A stretch of 12,500 nucleotides of DNA. Source: Actinidia chinensis. Taxonomy: Eukaryota > Streptophyta > Magnoliopsida > Ericales > Actinidiaceae. The stretch is taken from NCBI GenBank assembly GCA_009663005.1, contig VIGQ01000170.1, positions 315,001 to 327,500 of the forward strand, in the 5' to 3' direction. Each line of letters begins with the position of its first letter. The first letter of the stretch is position 1. The position numbers were made by a program, and so were the translations under genes. The notes beneath the pieces were generated by a model. The model did no database searches. It saw only the letters and a list, made by a program, of their open reading frames with translations, and was not told where the DNA came from. This document shows positions 1-10,200 of this stretch, one piece after another.

Positions 1-92
1 GGCCGCCTAGGCCCCGCCTAGGCGCTAGGCCCCTCCGGGCGCCCAGGAGCCTAGGCCCGCCTGCCTAGGTGCTTGGCCCTCGCCCGCCCGCC

Positions 93-117
<25 letters not shown>
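1..117. repeat. GC-rich GCCTAGGC repeat module, copy 1
   Basis: Built from the palindrome GCCTAGGC and variants (CGCCTAGGCGCTAGGC) and ending CGCCTAGCGCTTTTTAGAGACC. This pattern is familiar from dispersed non-autonomous repeats in many plant genomes; I cannot assign a named family. The module starts at the window edge and may be longer. Confidence 0.6.
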
Positions 118-124
<7 letters not shown>

Positions 125-312
125 CTAATTTATATGTATTTTAGAGACCTAAATGCCATTTCTATCTTCCTCTTATATTATTCAACATTAAACATTGAAT
201 TTTACTATTTTGATATATTTTTTGGTTAAAATTTGAGATTGGTTCATTATTATATTTTTAGTAAATATTAATAATTTAAATAAATAAATATAAATAAACT
301 AATAAAAAAAAA
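118..312. repeat. AT-rich core between the two GC-rich modules
   Basis: Very AT-rich and bounded by related GC-rich modules, so probably part of one composite repeat. The motif TTTTAGAGACCTA occurs at 109-121 and again at 139-151, a 30-base direct repeat across the left boundary. Confidence 0.45.
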
Positions 313-386
313 CCGCCTCGGCCCCGCTAGCCGCCTAGGCGCTAGGCCCCTCGGCCGCAAGTTACCGGCCTAGCGATTTTTAGAAC
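313..386. repeat. GC-rich GCCTAGGC repeat module, copy 2
   Basis: Contains CCGCCTAGGCGCTAGGCCCC and ends CGGCCTAGCGATTTTTAGAAC. It is an imperfect direct copy of the 1-117 module and shares its polarity (GC block, then CCTAGCG, then T-run and AGA). Confidence 0.6.
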
Positions 387-1833
387 TTGGATAAGAACAG
401 CCAAATGATGGAGGGCTGAATGGTTTGAACATCTATAATTATCCCACTCCCAGGGTTTCATAAGCTTCCATCCCTTGCTTGAGCTCATTATCGATACAAT
501 TAACAATACAACCCCCCGTGACCCGTGCTTTGTGAAGCTCGACTTGAAGCTCTCAGTTGAACTGGGGATGAATATAATACATGGATGGAGTAGCATATAT
601 TATTTAGTTACTTTGGTAAAATTTTCCAAGGAAGATCAAAAAAAACATTTTCTGGAGGGTGGGATTTTCCACACAAAAAAAGGGAAAACTATTTTCTTTT
701 AATTTTCTTGGGTGCAAAGCTAAAAGACCAAGTCTCCTTTTGAATAGATTCGGATTAAATGGAAAGGATAGAGGTAGAACAAAAGAATTTATAGGGTTCA
801 TGTTTTCTTGAGTCCACGAATCCTCATTTCATTAACGGCATAAATCAGCCATTTGGTACGTGTGAAAAGTTGAAAACCAATTTCAAGCCGTTCATTATTA
901 ACAAAGAATTTCAACATAATCAATTTCTTCTGCTCTTTAAATATCAACCAAAGTCAAGTGCAAAACTGAATACGTGCAGTGCATTTATACCCAGAGAAAA
1001 ATAGAGGGGATGATAATGGAAAGAAGTGTGGAGGCTATTAGTGGAAAGACTGAGGACAACACAGAAGAGAATAGAGAGGAGAACTCAGCATTCTCAACAC
1101 AAAGCATTTGATTCTAGGTACCAGACAACAGGGCAGGCAAAAGCTCAAGAGAAATTAATGTAAACATTTAAGGACTTCTGGAATGGGTAATCTCCCAGCA
1201 ACTTCTTCACCAGAAACAAAGATGGGTAATTTACACTATTCTCCTGTATGTAGGACAAATTGATTAATCCAAACATTGAAGTCCGACAAAGAGAGGAGTT
1301 CCAAACTCTCCATATCTTGCTATCACTTTTCAAAAGATCATTGAGTATCAAAGAAGATGTTGTTGTGGTATACCAAAACAAAGTCACGCTGGTCCTAAGC
1401 TAATACCTATGGTACAGGAGCACTTAAAAAGTATAAAGTACCCGCGGCAGTCGGCCATTTGACACTTGGTTAAGGATACGGGATCTCTGCCTGACATTTT
1501 TATATGGACATTCCTTAAGAGTAATTAGTGATTCAGTTTACTACTATAGAACTGAAAAAAAAACTCTGAAAATGGTCGGTAAAAACAGGTAAATCAGGGT
1601 CCTTTTCCTCCTCCACCCAAAATCTCAAAACCATGCAAGACCAAGGATACATTTCGTCCCTATCATTATAGAGAGAAACAAACAAACAAAGAATGATTAT
1701 AAAATACAAAACACTCGCACAGAAATAATAGTAACAATAATAATTAGTCAAAATAAAAGGCAAAATGTGGTTAGAAACACAAAAAAAGTAAACATTACTG
1801 GAGTGGAGTGGCTTTGTAGTTGAATTAGGGATA
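387..1833. other. Intergenic, no gene recognised
   Basis: Only short random-looking frames on both strands (for example 475-702 on plus and 1145-1387 on minus), with no domain, family motif or codon signal I recognise. No RNA gene or terminal inverted repeat was seen. Confidence 0.5.
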
Positions 1834-2049
1834 TTACTTGGGCGGGGGCCAAGTGGCGAGAGCGAACAGCATTCCAGATATAGCAAAAGGCAGGAGGCCA
1901 CATGAGAGGGGAAAATGCTTCCAAAAACCAGCGGAGGCAGACACTATAGCCAGGGCTCCTCCGTAGCCGGGCTTGGAGTCGAGCTTCAATGCTCCAGATG
2001 CACGAGGCGGCCTGTAGATAAACATCCGCTTTCGGATTGTTTCCGCCAT
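1834..2049 (-). CDS. Small hydrophobic protein, 71 aa, unrecognised
   Basis: An ATG in good plant context (GTCATGGCG) opens a 71-residue frame. The N-terminus is basic and Arg/Pro-rich (IRKRMFIYRPPRASG). A Gly/Ala-rich stretch follows at about residues 28-43, then a hydrophobic segment at about 46-66 and a short Pro tail ending in Lys. This looks like a single- or double-pass membrane protein, perhaps organellar, but I do not recognise the family. Upstream in the same orientation are a telo-box and a TATA-like motif, typical of housekeeping genes. Two other minus frames are also open here (2210-1986 and 2095-1748), so the choice of frame is not certain and a spliced, longer protein is possible. 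The frame is intact, unlike the pump gene nearby. Confidence 0.4.
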   Translation of the reverse strand: MAETIRKRMFIYRPPRASGALKLDSKPGYGGALAIVSASAGFWKHFPLSCGLLPFAISGMLFALATWPPPK

Positions 2050-2210
2050 GACTTGGCTTCAAGTCCTTTTTCTTTCGATTGGAAGGGAAGACCATGAAGA
2101 GGGCATTCTGGAGATCCTAAATCACCTTGCAGGGCCTCTTTGGTGTTTTCAGCCCTTGAGCCTAATAGTGGCCTACCAGCTTGCGCTGTAGGAGCTTTCT
2201 CTTCTTCCAT
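1986..2210 (-). other. Possible overlapping upstream ORF, 74 codons
   Basis: Starts at an ATG 161 bases before the 71-aa start and runs past it in another frame. Its product is charged and hydrophilic (begins MEEEKAPTAQAG) with no recognised domain. If both lie on one transcript it would act as an overlapping uORF that reduces translation of the 71-aa frame. Alternatively it is the true N-terminal coding part joined by splicing or a frameshift. Inference only. Confidence 0.25.
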
Positions 2211-2293
2211 TCACCCGACTAAACAATGTCCTGTCCTTGACGACAACGATGGAGGAATTAGCTTCAGAGATTGTGACATCGCAGAGGGAGGAA

Positions 2294-2302
2294 AAACCCT
2301 AG
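2294..2302. promoter_or_regulatory. Telo-box
   Basis: AAACCCTAG (CTAGGGTTT on the minus strand), a motif common in 5' regions of plant housekeeping and ribosomal-protein genes. It lies about 245 bases upstream of the 71-aa ATG, within the likely leader or promoter. A related CCTAAACCC lies at 2383-2391. Confidence 0.5.
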
Positions 2303-2488
2303 ACGAGCGCAAAATAATTTTAATAGATAGGAGGCGGAGCCAGGGCAGGCAGGGAAGAATAAGATACTTGCCCGAACACCAACCTAAACCCAACAAAAAA
2401 GGTGTTAAATTTACTTTGGCCACACCTGTTGTTTGAAGGTAGTGTTGAATTAACTACCTCTTAATGTTAAAACAACCATATAAACTCC

Positions 2489-2497
2489 CTTATATAG
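2489..2497 (-). promoter_or_regulatory. Possible TATA box for the 1834-2210 locus
   Basis: CTATATAAG on the minus strand, about 440 bases upstream of the 71-aa ATG and 190 upstream of the telo-box, in the right orientation. A start site about 30 bases further on, near 2460, would give a long leader containing the telo-box and the upstream ORF. In AT-rich plant DNA such a match alone is weak. Confidence 0.3.
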
Positions 2498-2502
2498 TGA
2501 GA

Positions 2503-3305
2503 GTGAGAGATCCTCCGAGTAGGTTAAGTGAAATTATCGTTTGTTTATTTATTTGTATTGCATTACTCCATGCAAAATTCGAACATGCAAGCAAATGAGT
2601 ATTGGAAGCGGAGGCGTACGGGCGCGAAGGTGGTCAGGGCATGCTTTACTAAGAAAGGCGTTGTTGGTGAGTTCAAGCTTGTTAAACAAAATAAAAGCCG
2701 GCCACCCAAGAAACAGCCCCCAAAAAAAAAAAAAAAAATAAAAAATAAAGAAAATATTGCTGATGTCTAAAAAAGAGAGAAAATTAGGTCCTCCATCTTT
2801 TCAACCAATTCCAATCAAGCTGTCTACCAAGAAAAATCTTCTTAAGATTTACCTATTTTTAAAAAGAAAAAAAAGGAAAAAAACAAAGAAAACTTTTCCT
2901 CCCTTGCAATCGAAATGTCAAGGATCAAATAACTGCAACGTGATGCAGAAGAAAAATAAACACATATTTTCACCACTATATTTCCTGTAAATGGTAGATC
3001 CTTTGTGCCCCCTCCAAGTCCATCTTTCTTGTCATTGTAATGCATAGGTCTTAGGGTTTTGTTGTGCCCAAAACCTATCATTCTACAATTGCCTAACTTC
3101 ATCCATCACTAAGTCAGGGAATATAGGTGAGAATCACTAGTACGTTGTTAATTAATTTCGCCATTAAATAAAATAGAATAAGGTGCATCTGACTCAGGCA
3201 CCCTCATGTCATCTCTCTTTTCTCTCTCTCATACCGCTCTCCCCAACAAACAGGATTATCAGTACGAGGAATCGACCGTGTTGGCTTCGAAGATTAACAA
3301 AACTC
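2503..3305. other. A-rich spacer and likely pump-gene 3' UTR
   Basis: Lies between the small-ORF promoter and the pump stop codon. It contains a 17-base A run (2722-2738) and an A-rich, Lys-poor-complexity stretch to about 2890. The first few hundred bases below 3306 on the minus strand would be the pump 3' UTR, though I found no clean AATAAA signal in that orientation. No coding sequence was recognised. Confidence 0.45.
3051..3059. promoter_or_regulatory. Telo-box-like motif downstream of the pump gene
   Basis: TTAGGGTTT (AAACCCTAA on the minus strand), a perfect telo-box. It lies between the pump stop codon and the small-ORF locus, with no open frame beside it, so it may be chance. Confidence 0.25.
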
Positions 3306-3409
3306 TCAAAGAAAGATGGGAGGCCATCACCAAAGTAAATTGTGCTAGCATTTTTGATGAGAACGTGAAGCGAAAGGTCCCGCTGTTGTCTTTGTGAATG
3401 GTCTCCCAC
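3306..3409 (-). CDS. AVP2: AVP2-like exon block 12, C-terminus and stop
   Basis: Pieces spell the family C-terminus: VGD, DTAGPS, LHVLIK, MLA, LVMAP and IFL, followed by TGA at 3308-3306. This is the 33-codon family ending with the correct stop position. I count about eight single- or two-base indels in 104 bp and no clear missense change. The acceptor AG (3412-3411) is separated from the first GTG codon by one extra T. Confidence 0.88.
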
Positions 3410-4196
3410 ACTCAAACCATTATCATCATCATAACAAAAAATTGCAGCAGTATTTGAAGAGTTTTAGGACAATTGTTAGTAGACGACAATCACTGATGAT
3501 TTTGCATTTATCAGATACATACAATACACCCTCCAACCCCAAAACCTTAGAATTAACAAGACAATCAGAAAATAACATAGCCATTTCAGCCCCCTACACA
3601 CGCAACTAGGTTCCTAAACTTTCCTATCGACAAATGTTTGGGAGCATGCTCAATGAATAGAAACGTATACTTTTCTTTCGAGAAGCACAATTTTAATGTC
3701 TGTGGTTCTAGTAAAAAATGACCAGTTATACTCTAGAGTCTGGCCCAAAACAAAGGCAATGGAGCCATACTACTCAATAACTAATACTACCAAAATGATT
3801 GATGATGCCTACTATAATAACCAATGAACAAGTAAATGGAAACATTTCTCTAATAAAACCACAAGTGATACTTATTACTTCCGTATCGCCGATTAACTGC
3901 TGCTTATCTGGCATTCACTACCTTTTTCCTCCACGTGCGCCAGTCTCTATTTACTTCTTGCATTATCCAGGCACCACATCAGTGTTCAGAAGAGAGCCAT
4001 AAGGATTCCAGGAACAGTTGCAAACATCAACATAGCAGCGACCACCTTAGCACCAAGCAGAGATGGGCCCGTATAGTATCCAATATCCGTAAGACGGACC
4101 TATAGATATAACCCCACTGTTTCATCACCAACCATTATACTCTATTATTATAGATTAACACAACAAACACCATTTAAAAAACAAAAGCAACAAATA

Positions 4197-4230
<34 letters not shown>

Positions 4231-7200
4231 TATAACCCCCTTCAAGTATATGAATTGCAAACTTGTTCGCAGTTTAAATGATAGACAATTACTAACTTCA
4301 GGTCCTGTGCCATGTTATCCTACTCAAGCACACCCAATCTCTCTCTCTCTCAAGCCCTTGATCAAAAGGCAGGTCGGGATTCCCTATCCACCCCCCAACC
4401 CTCTCTCTTGAAGAGGAAATGCGTCATGGTGATGAGTTGTGATGTCGAGACAGTGAGGACCATCAATGACAATGCGTATAGATGAAGGGGTTGCGTGGGG
4501 TACCACTACAAGCCACCTATTGCCCCAATCTGATTTTGGGGATTCTCATAGTTAAGTCCTTGCTATCTCTGTCACCATTGTGCTTTGGCTTGGTGGACGT
4601 CCTTTGTCACATTAACTGGCGAGGAGGTGGCTGTGGTAGTTAGAGATTGCGGAAAGGAAGGTGGCTGGGGTAGGATGATGGGAAGTGGGTTGACGCAGGA
4701 GAGCGAGAGGAGAGAGAGGAGGAGGGGGTGGGGGGGTGGGTGGGTAAGGTAGTCTACATACCCTATATAAAAGCACGTAGAAGTACATGTTTGGATTTGA
4801 AAACCCAATAAAGTCGGGCGTTCTAGTACTACAAATAATTTTAAACCTGTCCTGTGCTGGTCACAAGTCATGTTTCCAGCCAAAACCTACAGATTCCTAA
4901 CGGGACCGGCTTAGTGTCAAAACTCAAGTCATTGAGGGGGTAGTCACTTAATGTAAACATTTGGGGCAACTCAGAAACAGGTCATAGTTTAGAAGGGTTA
5001 AATGTAAGTTAAACGAAAAGAAAAGACAAAAGAAAAAGGAATATATTGGTTACAGCGAACAAACCTGAACGAGTAATGGACAATGTTCACAGCTAGGACC
5101 AATTATCAACCCAAAAGGAAAGAATTTTGGGAGTTCGAAAAACTCTGTTGTTTGAACCCTAGGTAAGATGTTACTTACCTAGCACCTCATGAAAAATAGC
5201 AAAACTTCCTGTTATACTACAGAAATGATCGATAAAGTCACTTCAACCGATAAGCGTTGTTGTGCATGTGCCATATCAACACACCCCCAGATTCAACACT
5301 GATCTGTGCAAATATTAATACTGACCGTCACTGCCCTGCCTAAATATAATTTTTTATACTGTCCAACAGATTCTATTTCGCGTGTATAGGTGGCAAAAAA
5401 CAAGTCAACAACAACTCCAAAACAAAAAAAAAAAAAAAAAAAACCCCCCACATTAACAATAGTTTGGGTATTAATGTTGACAGTAGATAACTCCCCAACA
5501 AACTATAGGTGAAACAATGCCAAAGCACCAGGTTTATTCAATCTCCTTCAAGATGTGATGCACCGATGGCAACACAACGACCATAATCGAGTTATCATTA
5601 TAGGCCTGTAGACAAGCACATTAATTATAGCATCTTTATTGAAGACCAGATTTACAACATGCAATGTATAGATCACTGGAGAGGTAGGACTTCACCATGA
5701 TTACCAGGCCTCTCATAAATTGTATTCTCACTTCGTTAAACCACCTCTGAGCAGTTCGACCAAAGGCAGAACAGGCCCACACATAAATAAGAAAATAAGC
5801 ATAGAGCCCAACAAGAACCAACAAATACTCTGGGATTGCGATATCAACCTGTACACAGTAAGAAAGTGTTAAACCCCAAGAGGCAGGGCAAAAGTTCAAG
5901 AAACGTGAAGAGAAAACACACCAAGTGCATCGCACAGATGCACCACCTGTGAAGGCACAGAGCAACTGCAGTACCTCATCCATATAAGCACTGAACAGAA
6001 GGAAAGATGCAAGGCGGCAGACCAATGGCAAATCATGTGGTGTAGCTTTTGTGGTTGTTCCCTACTGCATCAAGTAAATCAGTGATCTCCGAACCACTCT
6101 AAGGCTGCACGATGCGGGTTGAATTAAATGGTGCACAGCCCAAAACAAAGTGTGAAAAAAAAACCACTTCAGATAGGGTCTATGTTTCCAGAGAATCAAC
6201 AGGGTTCCTGACTGGGACTCTCTCAACTATTCCACCTGCGTTATCAGCAATTGGACCAAAACATATCAATTGGTGAGGAAAAACATAAGCTGCCAGTGCA
6301 CAGCATTCCATCGTTGCTTGCTACAGCTGTTCCGAAAAAGCCACCAGTAGGATTCCAGCATCATCAACCAGTCCAGAAGTGTGACCCCGAAGAAAGCCGA
6401 AACAATAGATACACTATGACGAGAACAGGAAGAGCCGTGGATTCCAACCCAAACTGACGCAGCAATATGTTAGTTCCATGCCCTGTGGAGCTAGAAAAGC
6501 TACGTTACGTACTGGCTCATGCTTGTGAATCGGGTAGTACTAGTGATCCAAACAAAAGCATATTCCGTCATAATTCCAACCAAACCACACAAAGAACAAT
6601 CAGCCATGTGAAGGTGCTTGTTCCGTGTATAACATCCCACGCGTAGACGTAAGATTATTGAAAAACATAATATGACACAGAAATGAGAACTGCTAAATAG
6701 TACGTAACTGACTACTATTTGAAAAAGAAACTTTAACAGTTCCAGCAATCGATAAAACTATTACAGTCCAAAGGTCACGACAGCTAAAAATATTGTAACT
6801 AATATTCCTTTCTGAAGAATGCCATAGGGTCCTCTATAGCGCCAATCACTCCAGAATCACGTGTTGCCACGTACGAAAATATTCCAGCTGATTGATATAA
6901 CCCAGGTCAAAATGAATGAACAACGAGAGGAAAACAAAATTTGAAGCCAGATGGATCTGCAGTAAGAATAAATATTGGACTTCTTAAGGTGTAAGGAAAA
7001 AAGAGAGAACTCTCTATAAGCAAGATTAATCTGCAAGGATTGAAACACATAACTGTTGCTCTGAAAAAACAAGGATCACGGCATGGGTTAAAAATGGGTG
7101 CAGGGTTAAGGGGGTTGCAGTGTTTTATTGTATTGGCAGAGAAATAGGGTAAGAAATTAATTCCCAATCGGACTCTCCAGCAAATAGAGAAGACAACAGT

Positions 7201-10200
7201 TGATAGACAAGCAACAAAATACATAACCCATAAGCAGCCAAGCCATTAACCAATAGCACTAAGACGGAGGCACTACAGGAACTCAAGATTTCAGAAGAAT
7301 TGCTGGACTTCTTTTGTAAATCCAAGGCTTCTCGCATCTTGATATTTGACTCTACCTAATAGCTTAGCTGACCACAACCTAATAGCTATCAAACTGATCC
7401 AAAACTAACTAGCTGTCGAATTGATAAAATCACAGCATCGTAATATATACTTGCAAAACCATGGAGGCCAAGCGACTTTATAAGTCCCTCTTACTGGGTT
7501 CTGTATTATGCCCAAAGGCAACAGCAGTGCTGATGAAAAAAGTGGTTGAAAACATTAAAATGTTATCAAGGTCAGTTGTATTTCTCACCCAAGGACAAAC
7601 TTTGCTTGTATATAAAAACATAAAGGATACATAACAAGGTTACTACACCTACAGTGAAACCAGTTGACCAAACAATGACATCTTTAGGGGAAGCCACTTG
7701 GTCAGTTCCTAATAATCCCCCATCCAAACCGAGGATGCAAGGTGGGCTGGAAACCGTGTTATAAAAAAAAAAATAGTGCTGTTATGTCAAAACATGTTGA
7801 GAACCCGAGTAAGCACGGTATGTTGTTCTATTGAGAAAAATATACAAATTGTACTCGTCCAAGAGAGAAATTGGTGAGAATAATACTAGTAAGAACCTAT
7901 GTCTGGATGAAATGACAAAAGTGGCACCCCTCAAAGGGCCGCTGCCAAACCTGCACACCATCAACTACTATTCTGATGAATAATATCAGAAGATAAGTCC
8001 AAGTCTTAATGGTTAGCAGGAGTCACAGGCAAGTACATAAAACAGTATGTATGAGTTAATATAAAGCTAATAAGTGTGATTATGACTAGCAGTAGGCTTG
8101 TGTTTGAGCGGCGTGAAAATCAAACCCAAGTAAATGGCTTGAGGAGGGGATATCCACCTGACCGCCAATAGGGAACAAGTAACTAACATACAGGGAAAGG
8201 GAACTTGACTTAATTTGCAGCGCTGAGCCATTGTTCCACCAAGTATCATGGCACTGATTATTTCGGCCGCAAGTACTTTTCGATTCGAAAAGATCAGCGC
8301 CTCGGGCAGCACATCACCCACTTGTCTCCAACCTCCAATATGACAACAAAGTAGTTTGAACACAGAGAAAAATCGAAATTCACCATATAATATTGAAAAG
8401 AAGAAACCACGAACTTAACATGTAGGATCTTTATATGTTGCACAATCATAAGTTAAACAAGCAGAAGTTACAAGGTCTATCCAGACATCCAAAACCTTTT
8501 TTCTTATTTTGATAAATAAATGTGCCTTACGAACTATATAAAGAATCTTTTTTTTTCTTTTTCTCTTTTCTTGGGGCAAATCGGTAGAAGGGGCATGGGT
8601 ATGGAAGCTGCACCTCGTAGTGTCACTTGAACTTAGCTTCACACCCCCGGCATATTTTAATGTTTAAATATAGTTAAAACCTCCAACTGAAGCTGTGTCA
8701 ATAAAATCCAAACCTGCCTAAAGGGATAAATGAATTCTGGAGAAAATTTTCTGGAGAAAATTTCCAAAAGATACGAGTCTATGACACACAAACAAAAAAC
8801 TAATACCCCCCGCCAACCCCCACCCCCACCCACATAAGAGCCAGTAAGACACTACTATGAGTAAAAAGTATTTCAATACACTCCATCCAAATTCAAAGAA
8901 AAACACACAGAACCACATCTTTTCAAACACCCTGCCTTCACTCCAGTTGTTAAGGATTATTAACCCACATCCCTTCCAAAATCCCAATACAAACAAATTT
9001 TAAAATTATTGTCATGTTGACATAAGAAGATGTAGTAACGACCCAAGTCCTCCCAAAAGATTTGATCCTATGCTTCTATTGTCCTGGCCAGCATCCAAAC
9101 AAAGCCTAAACCACAATTGGCTTCTGGGTCGCCCAAAAACAAGGACTGGGCTCATTGCCCGCTTACAATCCATGCTTCCAGGTGCACAAGTCAGTTCCAA
9201 TACCTCAGGGGACTCAACAACATCCCATGTAATGAGTTATGGCACTAGTATTCCTCCCAATCTAATTGAATGTACATATGATATTTTGGTGTAGCAATAT
9301 AAAATTAACCACATTACTTACTTCAAAAAGATTTTCTACAACTTTAATGATCTTGAACTGTGACAGTCTTTTTAAAGTTTCCCAATCTTGTATTGGCTTC
9401 AACAGCAATTTAAATTCCTTTCGTTGTTGTTATGCAGCAAAGTAATTATCGTTCAAGAAATCGATTCACCGATACAAATTGAGGATACAAGGCTCGCTCT
9501 TGCCAAGATGTCATCCACCGTTTTACTAAAGTCAAAACTCTTCAGCAACGATAATATTGAACGATTATCACAGTCCATCAATTTTAGTCAAGACTAGCAG
9601 TAATGTCCAACACCTCATACTAGTATTCATGCTTAGCTGCTATACTGCACATGCATGCCATAGCTGAATGAAGAAGAATCAAGGAATGGTTAAATACGCA
9701 AATCAGCATTACAGCAGGATTGCGATGATCATCTTCGGTAATCCCTGCTCTACTTTCCCACCAAGGTCAGCTCCACATCGGCTGCTTTCGTGTATATTCC
9801 ACCACCCAACTGAGCAAAAGGGCGACAATGAAGCTCAAAGCCATATCCCCAAGAAGAAGAAGGGCAACTGAGAGAAATAAAAACAATAAAAGCACCTGAA
9901 TAAGAACATGCTGATTCTAACCATAAAACCATAATGGCATAAGATATTTTCAAGAAACAAGTAAGAATACAAAGCTAAAAGAATACAGTCCATACATGCA
10001 CCACAACATGCGGTTTTGGCCTCACAATGGATCGTTCTAGCAATGGCTCTACAGAACCTCACCTATTTGGCAGGCCCTCACCCTCAACCTTGCCGCCGCA
10101 CCTCACCTCACAAGATTCCACTCGACTTCAGACTGTACCAGATGCTAATATAGCTTACGCTAGCTTAGGCCAAGAACAGAGCCTACAGACCCCCCTATCT

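Larger units (their letters stand above)
4100..5493 (-). other. AVP2: 1.39 kb intron between pump blocks 10 and 11
   Basis: Holds an (AAT)n microsatellite, a G-rich tract and a 20-base A run (5424-5443). No family residues are missing between blocks 10 and 11, so no exon is expected here. Nothing else was recognised. Confidence 0.6.
8333..9698 (-). other. AVP2: 1.37 kb intron between pump blocks 4 and 5
   Basis: Contains a C-rich tract (G-rich in the transcript) at 8806-8831 and a 14-base-period direct repeat at 8735-8763. A more GC-balanced patch at 9030-9260 might be a dispersed repeat, but I cannot name it. Confidence 0.6.

Noticed and set aside
1..386. CRISPR-like or satellite array
   Set aside because: Only two imperfect GC modules are present, with no regular spacers; the context is plant nuclear DNA.
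2140..2436. Plus-strand 98-codon frame
   Set aside because: It overlaps the promoter and leader of the minus-strand locus, shows no family motif, and contains the telo-box and charged low-information sequence.
4900..5400. Further pump exons in the long intron
   Set aside because: Blocks 10 and 11 are adjacent in the family protein (SPIVVG to LGYYTG) with no more than a few residues unaccounted for, and no matching text was found.
5636..6031. 131-codon minus-strand frame as a separate gene
   Set aside because: It joins pump exon blocks 8 and 9 by reading through the intron between them; both ends match the AVP2 family.
6251..6457. Plus-strand 68-codon frame
   Set aside because: It is the antisense shadow of pump exon block 7, which encodes GGFFGTAVA and FGPIADNAGG on the minus strand.
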